Positions 19,352 to 30,513 are shown, counted from the first letter of the stretch. The stretch: DNA of 64,000 nucleotides from Aradus depressus (GCA_963662175.1 OY759223.1:6977549-7041548); one strand, 5' to 3'. A program made the numbers and translations. The notes: generated by a model from the letters alone, not told the origin.

Positions 19352-21386
19352 TATGTCCCACTCTCCCAGCTGCGAAATTAATCCTGCCACGACACCTCCT
19401 CCATCATTGGAACCGGAGAAAGAGTTTATATTAAATCTTGAATCGTTGCCTCTCTTATGGGATAAAACCCATAGGTTTTATGTAAATAAATATAAGAGAC
19501 ATGAATCTCTACAAAAGTTGCTTGTTATTTAAAAAAAAGTCAAACCGGCATCCACGGTAGAGGATGTAAAAAAATAAATAAATACTCTACGCTCCAATTA
19601 TCGTCGGGATCTGAAAAAAATAGAACAGTCTAGAAGATCTGGTGTTGGGGCAGATGATGACATCATCATCGAAGATATTGGTCCTTCGAATATCTTCATT
19701 TTTTGAACAAGTTTGAGAAACCCCAGGTAAGAATCTATACACTTATTAGTTTTCATTAGAAATACATATATTTTTACTAAGATAAGGTACACAAATTAAT
19801 TTAAAGCTATGTTATTATAAATATTTCATAATTTTTCTAATGAACTCAAACTCATAAAATAAAAAAGTAAATATGGTTTTATTTTGGGTTACTTCTTATA
19901 GGTTACTAAAACAACATTGTTTTTTATTTTAGTCATTTTTACGTATCTGCAGTTTTCCTTTGTTATTGAAGTAGTTACACAATTTTTCCCTGACACTTAT
20001 TGCATCCTTTGATGAATTTCTATTTCCACTGGGCTGCAAATCAGAGAAATCAATAACTTCATCCGGTGCTGTGATTCTCCAATTTGATGCCATATAAAGC
20101 CGCGGCTGAGTTTTAAGCAAATAATTATGTAAATAACAGCAAGTTGCCACTATGGTTGCTGCTTTTTTAGGCTCAAAACATATAGCTTTTTGGAAGATTC
20201 CAAATTTAGATCTTAATATACCAAAAGCGCCTTCAACAACTGACCTAGCTGTTGACAATCGATAGTTAAATGTAGATTGGTTAGCAGTACACGCACTTTG
20301 CGGGAATGGTTTCATTAAATTTATGCCTAGTGCAAAAGCTTCGTCAGATAGGAAAACATAAGGAAATGTTTCATTTGTATTTGGCAATGGTGACCAATCT
20401 GGTATATTCAATTCGCCTTTTGTAAACTTTTCCCAGAATTTAGTGTAGAATAATACACCGCCATCAGATATACGTCCATTAGCTCCAACATCTATCATTA
20501 TAAATTCCTTGTTCGAATTTGCTAATGCCATAAGAACTATGCTGAAATAACCCTTATAATTGTGGTATAATGCTCCTGAATGTGCCGGTTTTTGAATAGC
20601 AACATGTTTTCCATCTAAGGCTCCCATCGCGTTCCAGAACTGGTATTTTTCTCCAAAATCGGAAGAAATTTTTTCCCATTCTTCCTCTGTTGTTGGCATC
20701 TGAAACACAAAAAGAAATTACAAATCTATTATTTTTAACCAAATTATTATTTTGTTATAATAATAACCAAATATTATGTTTACAGATTATTGGAAGCGAT
20801 AATGAAGAAGATGCTGAAGCACAGACAGAAGTAACAAAATCTCAAGAAAGCACTTTTTTAAAAGCATGTACCTCAATTTCCTCAGTAAAGGCAGTTCTTC
20901 CTCCACCACGACCTTCGACCAGAGTTAGGAAAAGTCTAATCAACAAGCAAAACGAGTTGTTGGATAAAGCTGTCGCATATTTATCAAAATCTGAACCAAA
21001 AGGAAATACTAGCAACTCAATGCAACTGGGCACAAACTTTGGATCGACTCGACCCGACTCAAAAACTGTTTGCCAAAAAAGCAATAAATGATGTATTATT
21101 TGAGGCAGAGTTGGGCAATTTGAATAGACATTCAGTTCAAATAAACGTAGATGTGCCATGTCCTAATGAGCAAGGTGAATCGCCTAGATCTGCGCCGTCT
21201 CCCTACTCAAATGACGTTACATCTCCATGTGGAGATGTAAGAAGTGGCTCCTCTTCGGAGCCACCTCCTACCATGATACAAGTCACAACACCGGACGAAC
21301 CGGTTTATTTCGCTTTGAGACCTGAAAGTAGTGAACCTGAGTACACTACCGGTACATTATTTGCTCACTTTATGCAAAATAAATAA
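19352..21386 (+). pseudogene. Harbinger-encoded MADF DNA-binding protein, decayed
   Basis: Exon 1 starts at ATG 19352 and encodes a MADF domain (FILNLESLPLLWDK, then KYKRHESLQKLL). An in-frame TAA near 19530 and at least two frameshifts (near 19575 and 19690) interrupt it before a CCCCAG/GTAAG donor at 19726/19727. Exon 2 begins at 20786 after TTTACAG. It has one frameshift near 21010, then a C-terminal block [20 protein letters not shown] typical of MADF proteins and a stop at 21386. MADF/Myb-like partners escort Harbinger transposases to DNA. With this copy broken, mobility would need a partner in trans. Confidence 0.85.
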
Positions 21387-21931
21387 GTGCTTATTTTTTT
21401 TATTTTATAACTATTCACGTATATTGTTTACTTACTTCTTTTAATTTATATTTTTATATTATTTTAATAAATACTTTCATTTAAAAAAAATATGTTAAAT
21501 TCACTTACCTGAATATGAGACTGAAGGGAATAAAGTAGCGCTTCACAAGTGTCCATTATAGCCTGGCCAATAGCAGCTGTGGACATTATAGCCGGAAATC
21601 TCAGGTCTTTCATGTTCCTCCCAGTAGCAAGAAATCGTAAGGTTACAGCCAGCTTCTCTTCTGCACTTATCGCCTTTCTCATGCATGTATCTTGTTTTGT
21701 CAAAAATGGTTTGACCATTTCGAGCAAGCTATCAAAACAAGCATCTTTCATACGATAATAATTTTCATAATCCTCATCTTCAGTGCCTCTTATTTCTCTC
21801 ACTAAGTTTAAATGTGTATAAACATCTCTTTTCAGTAACCATTCTTTAGCCCATCGTTTTCTTTTTAATCGTCTTTTTGCAGACAATGCAGCAATTATTG
21901 CAATACACGCTTTTTTTTTATTGTAGTCCAT
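19929..21931 (-). CDS. PIF/Harbinger DDE transposase, two exons, intact
   Basis: Exon 1 is 21931-21509 (141 codons) and ends at a GTAAGT donor. Exon 2 is 20699-19929, starting after TTTCAG (256 codons plus stop). Joined it gives about 397 residues, normal for the family. The exon 1 helical region ([16 protein letters not shown]) precedes the nuclease domain. Catalytic residues appear as D170 (GALDGKHV), D260 (FLSDEAFAL) and E297 (RSVVEGAFG), 36 residues between the last two. No stops or frameshifts. The enzyme would cut at the element ends together with the MADF partner. The intron contains exon 2 of the MADF gene on the other strand. Start is the first ATG of the open frame and is not independently supported. 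Confidence 0.92.
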
Positions 21932-22100
21932 AATAATATTAACATTAAAGAAGCAAGAGGTGTTACTTGACCGAGTCTTGGAGATAGACTGATGTCAGTC
22001 TGGACTGATCGTGTAACCTCTAACCACACTCCATCAGTCAGTTCATGATCAAGGTCACGGACTGAACTGATGCCAGATTGAACGTGTAACACCCCTCTAA

Positions 22101-22889
22101 GGGAGGATGTCTTGAGGGAGCCGTGGCTTGAGTCTTGGGGCTGGAGTAGTCGTCCCTAGTTCATAATATGCTGCACAGTGGGGCAAAACGCATAATTAGC
22201 GCAAAAAAATTAAAAAGAACAGCTTTCATATTTTAAAGAAAAGATTAAAATTAAAGATATACGTGTCATTGGGGTAAAAAAAAAATGTAAAAAGCACTTG
22301 CTTGTACAATAGCAGTTTAATAATGAAAATATAATTAAATAATTTAAAAAATAATACGATGAATCATCCCATAAGTTGGTTGTTAAAGACGAGTTGGGTT
22401 CTCTTAGCAGCGATAACACATCCGTCGGAAAATATATTCTTGTAGAACGATACTTGCGCACGTTTTATGAAATTATTCAATTTTCTTGGAAGAGCTTCCT
22501 CATCGATTTTGTTGGATAATTGATTTTAAAGTGCAACCGCCATTCCCCGAACCGCTACGTTTCGTTTTAGACTCTTGAATTTCAACCATAGTGAAAACAT
22601 GTAACAGTTCTTCACTACATTAGAACTTCCTGTAAAAGGAAAAAAAAATACTGTGGCTTATCAAGGAGAGCTAAGGTTCTGCTTCTTTCACAACAATTAG
22701 AATACTAAATTACCAAGTGAAAAATGCTAAGTAGAAGGCATGCGCAATCGTCTGCAATTTTTTGGGCGGTTTTCATAATGTAAAATTTCCAAAAAACAAC
22801 TTTATGCATTGAATTTAATTAATTTATGCACTATTTTGGCAAAATAAACAATATAGTTTATTCACTTAGCTTCTCCTGAATCAGACATA
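22101..22889. other. Unassigned sequence
   Basis: No supported gene. A minus-strand AATAAA at 22862-22857 lies about 30 bases beyond the stop of the candidate exon at 22890-23190 and could be its poly(A) signal. Confidence 0.4.
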
Positions 22890-23190
22890 TTAGCTAAGGT
22901 TTGAAAAATAAATTAAATGCACAGTAATGTAACTGATGTGGAAAGATGACGTGTCGTTCCTATGTTTACATGCCGGCTTTGCCCACTTATTGTAAACAAA
23001 TGAGGCCCACCTCTTGGGTTCAATGTCTACAACTAGTCTACTTCCAATACCAATTGTTCCCATCTTTCTAGTGAGAGTTTCATAATTTGAATTTTTTCGT
23101 CCTAAGTTGGTGAATTGCCCGATTGTGCTCTGGTCCTGCTGCGGTTTTTTAGGGAATCTAGGAACTTCTTGGTCTAAATGTTCTAAATGA
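22890..23190 (-). CDS. Candidate terminal exon of an unrecognised gene
   Basis: A good acceptor (TTTTTTTCAG) at 23191 opens a frame of about 99 codons to a stop at 22890. The peptide is basic and not low-complexity (RFPKKPQQDQSTIGQFTNLG, later KMGTIGIGSRLVVDIEPKRW). Its codon and residue make-up differ from the AT-rich hydrophobic translation upstream of the acceptor. I do not recognise the family, and no upstream exon is identified, so this is a candidate only. Confidence 0.35.
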
Positions 23191-23449
23191 CTGAAAAAAA
23201 CATTAATCAATATTGGATAAAAAATCAACTCAATATTGAAATAAAGAAACAGACATTTTAATTCTAATTGACTAAATATTTGAACATTGTTTTTTAATAT
23301 TTGTAGGAAATTTAGTGCTGAGTGGGTTGGCTCAGTTACAATATAACTAATAAAGGAATGTTTTGAATAAAAAGGGTTTATATGCATTTTTTCTGCATTT
23401 TTTTTCATTTGTTAGCTTATATAGTTCAAATATTGGATAACATTCTAAT

Positions 23450-23826
23450 TTCTACTTTCCCAGATATACGAAGTCCTTTGGTAGTTATGCAACTTATGAA
23501 AAATTCGATGGAGAGTTTTAAACGGAATTTTATGTTTTTCAATCTTTAGTTTCCAAATATGAAAAACAATTACTGTCGGTCTATAAGTGTTTGAACACAA
23601 TAACAGAAGGAATGGGAGGATCCGAAGGCGCTCAACACAAAAATCCTAATAACTGCCGATGTAATGAATGTATCGACATGAAATTTCATATTTAAAGTCA
23701 AAACCCAATGAGGACATAACCGGGCAAATTTCAGCTATATCGGCTGAAGGAAAGACGTGGTTCAGGAGAGGGGGCTCAATTATAAAACTCTAATAACCGC
23801 CAACATAATGAATTTATCTACAGAAA
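23450..23826 (+). repeat. Rep-1 copy, 3' truncated
   Basis: Starts CTTTCCCAGATATACGAAGT, contains two ATGTAATGAATGTATCGACA-type blocks, and is cut by the SINE-A copy. Confidence 0.75.
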
Positions 23827-23827
23827 A

Positions 23828-24142
23828 GAGGGCGCCGGTAGCTCAGTGGTATGCATGCTTGTCTTCTGGGCTCAAGAACGTGGGTTCGTAACCCGACCGA
23901 GGCCCTTAGTTTATTGTATCTGGGAGGTAAAATAAACTTAAGCACGCCGTTCTTCGGATGGGAGCGATGATCCCGAGCCTGTACGATGTCAGGTACTCGT
24001 TAAAGACCCCTGCCCTGAGTGAATAAAAAAATTTAGGGTAGGCAAAATTTAGGACCCCACAATAGAGTCGGGCTAATGTCCAGTAGAGTGACGAAAGAGC
24101 GTTCTGGTAGTAGGCGATATGACATCGTAGTTAAAGTATAAA
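23828..24142 (+). mobile_element. SINE-A copy
   Basis: Complete head (GGCGCCGGTAGCTCAGTGGT) to the GTAGTTAAAG block. The last 30 bases of the usual tail are missing. Confidence 0.9.
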
Positions 24143-24210
24143 ATAAAATGATAGATAAAAAACTTTTTTTGAACACTTATATTGTCTAATTCCACAAACA
24201 TATACTTAAA

Positions 24211-24246
24211 TGTGTACCGGTTTCGGCTTACGCCATCTTCAGCACA
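24211..24246 (-). ncRNA. Hammerhead ribozyme motif, near complete
   Basis: On minus: TGTG (stem I), CTGAAGA, unpaired T, stem II GGC/GCC with GTAA loop. Then GAAA, stem III AC/GT with CG loop, A17, predicted cleavage after 24215, and CACA completing a perfect 4-bp stem I. All conserved core positions are present. It is followed by the family's common flank (GTGGAATTAGACAATAT). Activity is not shown. Confidence 0.65.
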
Positions 24247-24499
24247 ATGTTCAACAGTAATTCAGATATTTGCCAGGCATACATATTTATATTAACCTAA
24301 GAGTACCTGAGGTGAAAGGGTCCCCTCCTCTGGTAAAACCAGGGGGGTGGAAGTATATATTCTAACTGTAATAGCTAACTGTGCACTTATTTGAAAACCA
24401 AGAAAATAAAATTAAAATAGAACTAAAAACTAACATTACAAGAAAACAATATAACAACTGTACAATATAGAGCTATGTAGGAAGTTATTTAACCTAGAT

Positions 24500-24745
24500 A
24501 AATGTTATCATGGATATTTGTTTGTCAAATTTCAACGATATCGGCTGAAGGGTGGGGGGGTTCAGGGGAGGTGGATCAAGTCAAATACTCTAATAACCTC
24601 CAACATTATGAATTTCTCTACAGGTTTTATCTAGGTTAAATAACTTCCTACATAGCTATATATTGTACATTTGTTATATTGTTCGATCGAATTTTTGTCC
24701 GATTAAATAATTTCCCCTTTACTTCGTATATCTGGGGAAGTAAAA
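24500..24745. repeat. Rep-1 fragments, rearranged
   Basis: A plus fragment (ATCGGCTGAAGGGTGGGG) and a minus 5' end (GATTAAATAATTTCCCC) surround a direct duplication of TTATCTAGGTTAAATAACTT-like sequence in inverted orientation (24473-24500 versus 24628-24660). 24746-25240 has no feature. Confidence 0.55.
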
Positions 24746-25244
24746 CTTCCACAAGAAACACCTCCAACAGTGTTGCCACTCGTTTTTCTCTTTTCAGTAA
24801 AAAAAACAAAAACAAAACAATATAATGATTGCAAATGAGAAAATAATGAGGGTTAAAAAACCTTCTAAACTTTTTAGAGAGGAAAATGTAGAAATAATTT
24901 TGCAAACTACATCCTGCTCATAACAATAAAAAATTGAACAAAACATTTCATTAAAAGATTAAATATCAAAGAATGAGAAATTGGAATATTTATGACAGGA
25001 ATTCCAAAGTATGTACTTAGTTTTTTTTTAAATGTCTTAATGAATCGTTACGACTTAGAATTAATTACTTAAAGGAACGTGAGGACATTCCAAGTAAAAT
25101 TATCTCAAATATCTCAAGATATTTTGGCTGATATTTACGGAGTTTCAAAGTTACCTTGAAAATTTCTAATTTATTATAAATAATATCCTTCCCTGACTTA
25201 GTATTGAAGCCTTTGTTGAGCATAGTATTATATTTAGGTTATCT

Positions 25245-25385
25245 GAGAGTGCCGGCAGCTTACTGACCTCTAGATCGCTGAGGGAGGTGAAAAAACCTTG
25301 AGCATGTCGTCCTTCGGATGGGACGTTATGCAATTGTACTTATTGTCAGGTACTTGTTAAAAACCTTTATCCTAGGGGGTATGAG
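25245..25385 (+). mobile_element. Decayed SINE-A relic
   Basis: GTGCCGGCAGCTTACTG head and CCTTGAGCATGTCGTCCTTC body with many losses. Confidence 0.6.
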
Positions 25386-25439
25386 AAAGTAATGAGTTAG
25401 CGCCAGTCTATTTTGTTTCATTGCACAGTTATTTCTCTC

Positions 25440-25545
25440 AGTTAATTCTGAGAATGACTTCCTAGTAATGCCAGTGTGACGTGAGTTTGAGGAGGAGGGG
25501 GGGGGGAGTGATCTGTAAGCGTGGTTGGTATTTTAACATTTATAC
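25440..25545. mobile_element. MITE-H right-end fragment
   Basis: GTGATCTGTAAGCGTGGTTG matches one terminus of MITE-H (complete copies at 43734-43912 and 55357-55572). Confidence 0.6.
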
Positions 25546-25671
25546 GATAAGTATAAAGCGTGTTAAATTCACAGAATGAAATTATGTTGACATTATTTAC
25601 AATATTTTATAAATACTTCTTTTTGTTAAAAAGTTCTTCATTTACACATCGACACTCGGACACTATGTATA

Positions 25672-25870
25672 TGGGAGCCATGTTGGCCGTGCGGGCTAGA
25701 GCGTAGGCTTTTGGTCGCATGGTCTCACCATGGTTTGCGGGTTCGAATCCCGTCCGGGAGTGAGTTTTATTTCGTAGATAGAACTCCCTCCCCGGGCCAT
25801 GGATGTTGTAAATAACTAGATAACACAGTGAAATGGCTAATATGAATTGTATATGATGCCAAAAAAAAAC
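25672..25870 (+). mobile_element. SINE-B copy (second tRNA-derived SINE)
   Basis: About 200 bp with a tRNA-like head (GTGCGGGCTAGAGCGTAGG), intact B box GGGTTCGAATCCC, a body containing AGATAGAACTCCCTCCCCGG, and a short poly(A) tail. Unrelated in sequence to SINE-A. Confidence 0.88.
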
Positions 25871-26246
25871 TATATATATACAATCAGTAACAAAAATTTT
25901 CGGACAATTTATAATTTTGTTTTTCTTTTGCAGTTACACATAGTTATATGGCAAAATATTTAATTCAAGCAAAGTTTTAAATTTCGAGATCATCAATCAT
26001 TTCAAAACGCCGTAAAACAATTAATTAAACATTTACAGCTAATAGGAAATTTTGCATTAATAATTGAAGACAAGAAATTCACGTAACAAAATTTTCTGGA
26101 CACCTGTTGTTTGTTTTGTAAACAAATGCGACTCTGATCATGATCTTTAATCCCTTCTCAACCAACCGCTAATACCGAACAAATAAAATGTGTTTATATC
26201 CTTCTATTACTGCATTCAGTAGTTATTTGTATTTCCTGCTGTCAAG

Positions 26247-27793
26247 ATGGGTCGAACATCTTTCGAAGTTCAACAGATAATAATTTTTAATTATGAAAAA
26301 GGATTAAGTGTCCGCAAAATCGTGGTATGGTAGGCCGAAGTAAAAGCACCGTAGCCGATGTAATTCGAAGGTATAAGCACGAGGATCGGATAGATTTGAA
26401 ATCTTCCTCTGGCCGTCCAAGAGTATTAAACGACCGAGAAAGGTGTAGCGTTGTCCGGAAAATTAAAAACAAGCCCTCGAGGAGTGCACCTCAGATCGTC
26501 GCCGAGGTATACAGAGAAACGGGAAAGAAAGTTCACCCACAAAATGTTCGAAGAATTCTAAAAGAAGCAGGATATAATGGGAGAGTACCAAAAACCGTTT
26601 GTGAGTGAAAAAAATATAAAAAAAGATTGAGCTTCGCAAAAGAGTTCCAGAATCATTCAGAAATTTTTTGGAGTAATGTCATTCATCTGCGAGGTAAAAT
26701 AAACTTAAGCACTCCGTCCTTCGGATGGGATGTTAAGCGATGGTCATGAGCCTGTACGATGTCAGGTCAAAGCGTTTGAGCTCTCACATAAACACACGCA
26801 TGCAATTGATCTCTGATGTTCACACGATTACAAAATTTTTAGTACATATTATTATGTATACATATATTATATGTATAGGGAAGTAAACAAAAGTAAAGTA
26901 ATAGTATATGTATACATATATTACATGGAAGTAAACGGACATGATCTGGAAACATTTATTTGTCGAAATATCGGAGAAAAAACGTTTAAATTAGAAAAAT
27001 TGGGTACTTAGTTTCTTTAGAGGGAAGGTGGAGGGTCAGGGGGGAGTAGGGGGAAGGGACGGTTTCTGCCGAGGGTCAGCGCTGCTGTCGCTCTCTTCCA
27101 ACGTCATATCACAAAAATCTAGTTTTCTGACATTACATGACCTGAGATTTCTTTTTATGTTGTGAAGAGTTACAAGATACAAGAATATTTTATTATTGCG
27201 GTTTGTTCTATTGCAAGCAAATACTTTTGAATGTAAGTTTAATATATTTAGTCCCGACAGTCGCGACAAAATTTGGAGAAGGCGTAATGAGGAGCTGAAT
27301 CCAAAAAATTTAAAACCAATAGTAAAACATGGGGATGGCTCAGTGATGGTGTGGGGGTGTATGGCGTCTAGTGGAATTGGTGAACTGGTTTTCATTGAAA
27401 CCACCATGACTGGAAAAGTTTATGCCGAATTACTAAGGAGCAATTTGAAAATGAGTGCTGAAAAACTTGGGATTTTACGGACTTTTCATTTTTACCAAGA
27501 CAACGATCCGAAACACACCTGTAAATTGGTACGTACTTGGCTTTTGTATAACTGCCCTAAAGTTATGAAACCCCCCCCAATCGCCCGATCTCAACCCAAT
27601 TGAACACGTATGGGGTGAGCTCGACAGGAAAATTCGATTAACACCCATTGCTTCAAAAAACGAATTGAAACAAAAGTTATTAGAAGAGTGGGGTAAAATA
27701 TCTCCAAATTTCACCAAAAAATTAGTTTCATCATCAATGCCGAATCGAATGAAAGATGTTATTACACAAAAAGGGTACCCAACCAAATATTAA
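26247..27793 (+). pseudogene. Tc1-like DDE transposase, broken
   Basis: ATG 26247 starts a helix-turn-helix region (FEVQQIIIFNYEKGLSVRKI). A frameshift near 26320 moves into VGRSKSTVADVIRRYKHEDR, and another near 26590 into a KRLSFAKEF segment. An insertion of about 26683-27225 then removes the residues holding the first catalytic aspartate. The gene resumes at ECKFNIF, with the WGCMASSGIG block, the second aspartate in YQDNDPKHT, a frameshift in a poly-C run near 27575, then NPIEHVW (third acidic residue). Stop at 27793. Clearly non-functional. Confidence 0.92.
26683..27225 (+). other. Insertion inside the Tc1 transposase
   Basis: Begins with a SINE-A body fragment (about 26695-26766, GGTAAAATAAACTTAAGCAC). 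It continues through two similar ATGTATACATATATTA blocks (about 26853 and 26910) and GC-richer sequence to 27225. No clean target duplication is seen, so it may be a multi-step or template-switch product. Confidence 0.65.
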
Positions 27794-28154
27794 TTAACAT
27801 TATGGTTTTTGAATTTGTGAAATCGTAAAAAAAACATTGAATTTATTTATAGTTGTTTACATTTTTGTTACCTACATTACTTGTTATAAAATTTATTAAA
27901 TTAAAATATTTATTTGTTCTAATCAAAGCTGTTTTTCCTTTATCCTAACCCACTTTTGAATTCTTATTCTTGATTGAAAAATGGCTTTAATTATTTTTTT
28001 AAATTATTTTTTATTACTTGTGCATTTAATTATTATAATTTTTTATTGAAAAATCAAACCGTCCGAACATTTTTGTTACTGACTGTAACTGTCTTTTTTC
28101 TGTTTTTGATCATCTGTTTTTTTACAGTGGCCAAATGTATTAATAATTTTATAG

Positions 28155-28503
28155 GTTAAGTTAGGTTAGGTTTTATGACTCATATCCGGGCTTTAACTAC
28201 GAGGTCATATCGCCTACTACCAGAGCGCTCTTTCGTCGCTCTGGTGGACATGAGCCCGACTCTACTGAAGGAGTCCTAAATTTTGCCTACCCTAAATTTT
28301 TATTCACCTAGGGCAGGGGTCTTGAACGAGTACCTGACATCGCACAGGCTCGGGACCATCGCTTAACGTCCCATTCGAAGGACGGCGTGCTTAAGTTTAT
28401 TTTACCCCCCAGATAAAATAAACTAAAGGCCTCGGTCGGGTTTCGAACTCACGATCTTGAGCTCAGAAGGCAAGCACGCATACAACTGAACTACCGGCGC
28501 CCT
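28155..28503 (-). mobile_element. SINE-A copy, full length
   Basis: From tail TTAGGTTAGGTTTTATGACT to head ACTACCGGCGCCCTCC. B box decayed to GGGTTTCGAACTC. Confidence 0.93.
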
Positions 28504-28605
28504 CCTACCAACAAAAAAAAAAATTTATAATTCGTTGCTACGCGATGCAATTTTAACATTATTTTGAAATATTTTTTATTTTTTTTTAATTTTATTTTTC
28601 GGCTT

Positions 28606-28798
28606 TATGTTCGATGCATATTAGCCATGTCATTGTGTTATTTAATTACCTATTTACGACATCCATGGCCTCGAGAGGGAATTCTATCTACGAAATTAAA
28701 TTCACTCCCAGACGGGATTCGAACCCGCAAACCATGGTGAGACCATGCGACCAAAGACCTACGCTCTAGCCCGCACGGCCACCATCGCCCCCTTTGAA
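28606..28798 (-). mobile_element. SINE-B copy
   Basis: Antisense version of the SINE at 25672-25870. It has the B-box complement GGGATTCGAACCC, head complement CTAGCCCGCACGGCCACC, and body AATTCTATCTACGAAATTAA. Confidence 0.85.
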
Positions 28799-28799
28799 A

Positions 28800-29374
28800 T
28801 ATTTCCTACGGAAATTTATTTTTCATTTTTTGTGGCGCCATAACTTTTGTCAAATTGATTTTTACCTAAATCTGAGGACTTATTTTTATTAATATTTCTT
28901 TTTAGTTTTTTTTTTTTTTTACTTTTTATGTATTTATTCTTAGAATAAAAATTTCATTTTATCTATTTATTTATTTCTGTTTTCATGAGTATTATTTCTT
29001 TCTAACGTTTCTGAGGTCTATCACACTCGTGGAACATGGCCGAACACCAACTGAAGCCAACGTTCACCCTAGAACTTTATGTTTCTCCACTTTTCACATT
29101 GGTTCAGAAATACCTATATTAAATTTCCATGAAATGGGTGTTATGAAAGGAGGTTGAATTTCACAGAGAGTAGTTCTAATGAACTACTGAGTTCAGTGGA
29201 ATTTCGATATGAGGAAAGTTGTTCTTGGAAATCTCCAACTAAATACCTGTTTCATTTCTCTTTAAACATTTGTCAATATTACTCAAAGAGCGAGAAAGTT
29301 ACTCGGGCTATTGAACCGGGACATTACTCAGTATTCCTAGACTCTATTGATGTTTATGTAATAAGGAACATATT
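28800..29374. other. Unassigned sequence
   Basis: AT-rich up to about 29000, then mixed sequence with a 79-codon frame (29154-29393) that runs into the pogo TIR and has no recognisable family. No gene is supported. Confidence 0.4.
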
Positions 29375-29997
29375 TACAGTAGAGTCCCGCTAATCCGAAC
29401 GGGATTTAAAAAAATACTAATTAAGATTTAGTAAACTAAAAATTTAATTTAGCGAGCGGTAAGTACGAAAATATTTCAAAGATACGTTTGACTACTGACC
29501 TTGAAGCGCCTACAAGAACGTAGGGCAAAACTACGTCGGTCTTCTTTAAAGAAACAAAACATTACGTCATTTTTTTCAGTGAGTCTAAAAATATTATTCT
29601 TGTTTTCATTACGTACTGTACATTGTTTTATTTTATAGTCCTGTTCAGAATTTAACGTTTACATATTTCGTTTTTAAAATTCTTAATTTTTACATTATAA
29701 CATTAATGTACCGTGGTTTGTTTTAGTGTACTGTCCTGAACAATAAATAAATTTTGAGTTTTAATCACAAAGATGTTTTGTTGTGTTAACCCTATCTTAG
29801 TTGGTAGGTCGAAAACTTAGATCTACATACTTTTTCATTACGTAGTATTAAAAATAAAATTAAATTGAAGGAAAAGGTGTATTTATAAGAAAAATATAAT
29901 AATTATCATGTGCATTTTACTGCAAATTCCGTTTAACCGGACTTTCGGTGATCCGGATGGGGTCCCATTTAGTCCGGATTAGCGGAACTCTACAATA
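29375..29997 (+). mobile_element. Second pogo/Tigger-like relic with PCNA-box remnant
   Basis: TA at 29375-29376 and 29996-29997. Left TIR CAGTAGAGTCCCGCTAATCC, right end (inward) GTAGAGTTCCGCTAATCCGG. A frame around 29490-29585 reads KRLQERRAKLRR and then SSLKKQNITSFFS. This again leaves a Q-x-x-I-x-x-F-F PCNA-type box from a lost transposase C-terminus. Different subfamily from 12247-12826. Confidence 0.75.
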
Positions 29998-30510
29998 TTA
30001 CAAAGAAAAGTGCGATTTGAGGAAGGATAACAAATGTTTTGTTTTGTAATTCGATGAAAAGCGGATGTTGGTGAGGTGGGGATTGTTTACGTTTACGTAG
30101 TGGGGAGGGGGCTGATGTTAGTTTCTCTTGCTCTCGTGTTGCAGCTAAACAGAAAAATGCCGAAGACGAAATCGCATTTGCTGCGGCAGTGAATAGGAGA
30201 CGATTCTGACGGCAAAGTGATGATTCTTTCAAGGAAGCTTCTCTGCTTTTAAAAGAATTCTGAGGAATAATAGACAGTACTTCATAGTAGAAATCCTAGA
30301 ATAGTACTTGGTTGTGCTGCCATCTAGAGTAGGATTCAATTATTTTACTTATTGTCACGCGATAATCCTTGTTTTGATTGAACCAAACTCAGCTCTTGTG
30401 GTATGTGATACTCCCGTGATAAGTATAATAATACCGACGATCAGTTAATGCTTACATTATATCACCCTAGAAATATTTGATGAAGTAAAACAGAGTAATA
30501 GTAAAAAGAG
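29998..30510. other. Unassigned sequence
   Basis: Moderately GC-rich, no gene supported. The minus-strand 80-codon frame at 29990-30232 has no recognisable domain. Confidence 0.4.
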
Positions 30511-30513
30511 CTT

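Larger units (their letters stand above)
19117..22100. mobile_element. Complete PIF/Harbinger transposon with TAA target duplication
   Basis: Element 19120-22097 is flanked by TAA on both sides (19117-19119, 22098-22100). The left end GAAGGGTGTTACACGTTCAA and the right end (read inward) GAGGGGTGTTACACGTTCAA match for at least 37 bp with one difference. Subterminal ACTGAACTGATG-like repeats lie inside both ends. It carries the two genes usual for this superfamily: a DDE transposase (minus, two exons, intact) and a MADF protein (plus, decayed). The exons of each gene lie in the intron of the other, so transcription is convergent and overlapping. Confidence 0.95.
25879..28087 (+). mobile_element. 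Tc1-like transposon with TA duplication, interrupted
   Basis: TA at 25879-25880 and 28086-28087. TIRs CAATCAGTAACAAAAATTTT and (right, inward) CAGTCAGTAACAAAAATGTT agree. At 2.2 kb it is longer than usual because about 545 bp of unrelated sequence sits inside the transposase gene. Confidence 0.93.
25560..28152. repeat. Old foldback repeat split by SINE-B and Tc1 insertions
   Basis: The 25560-25665 part matches 12045-12135 and the 28088-28152 part matches 12139-12210. The 12-kb copy is therefore the empty site and dates the two insertions as younger. Confidence 0.7.
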
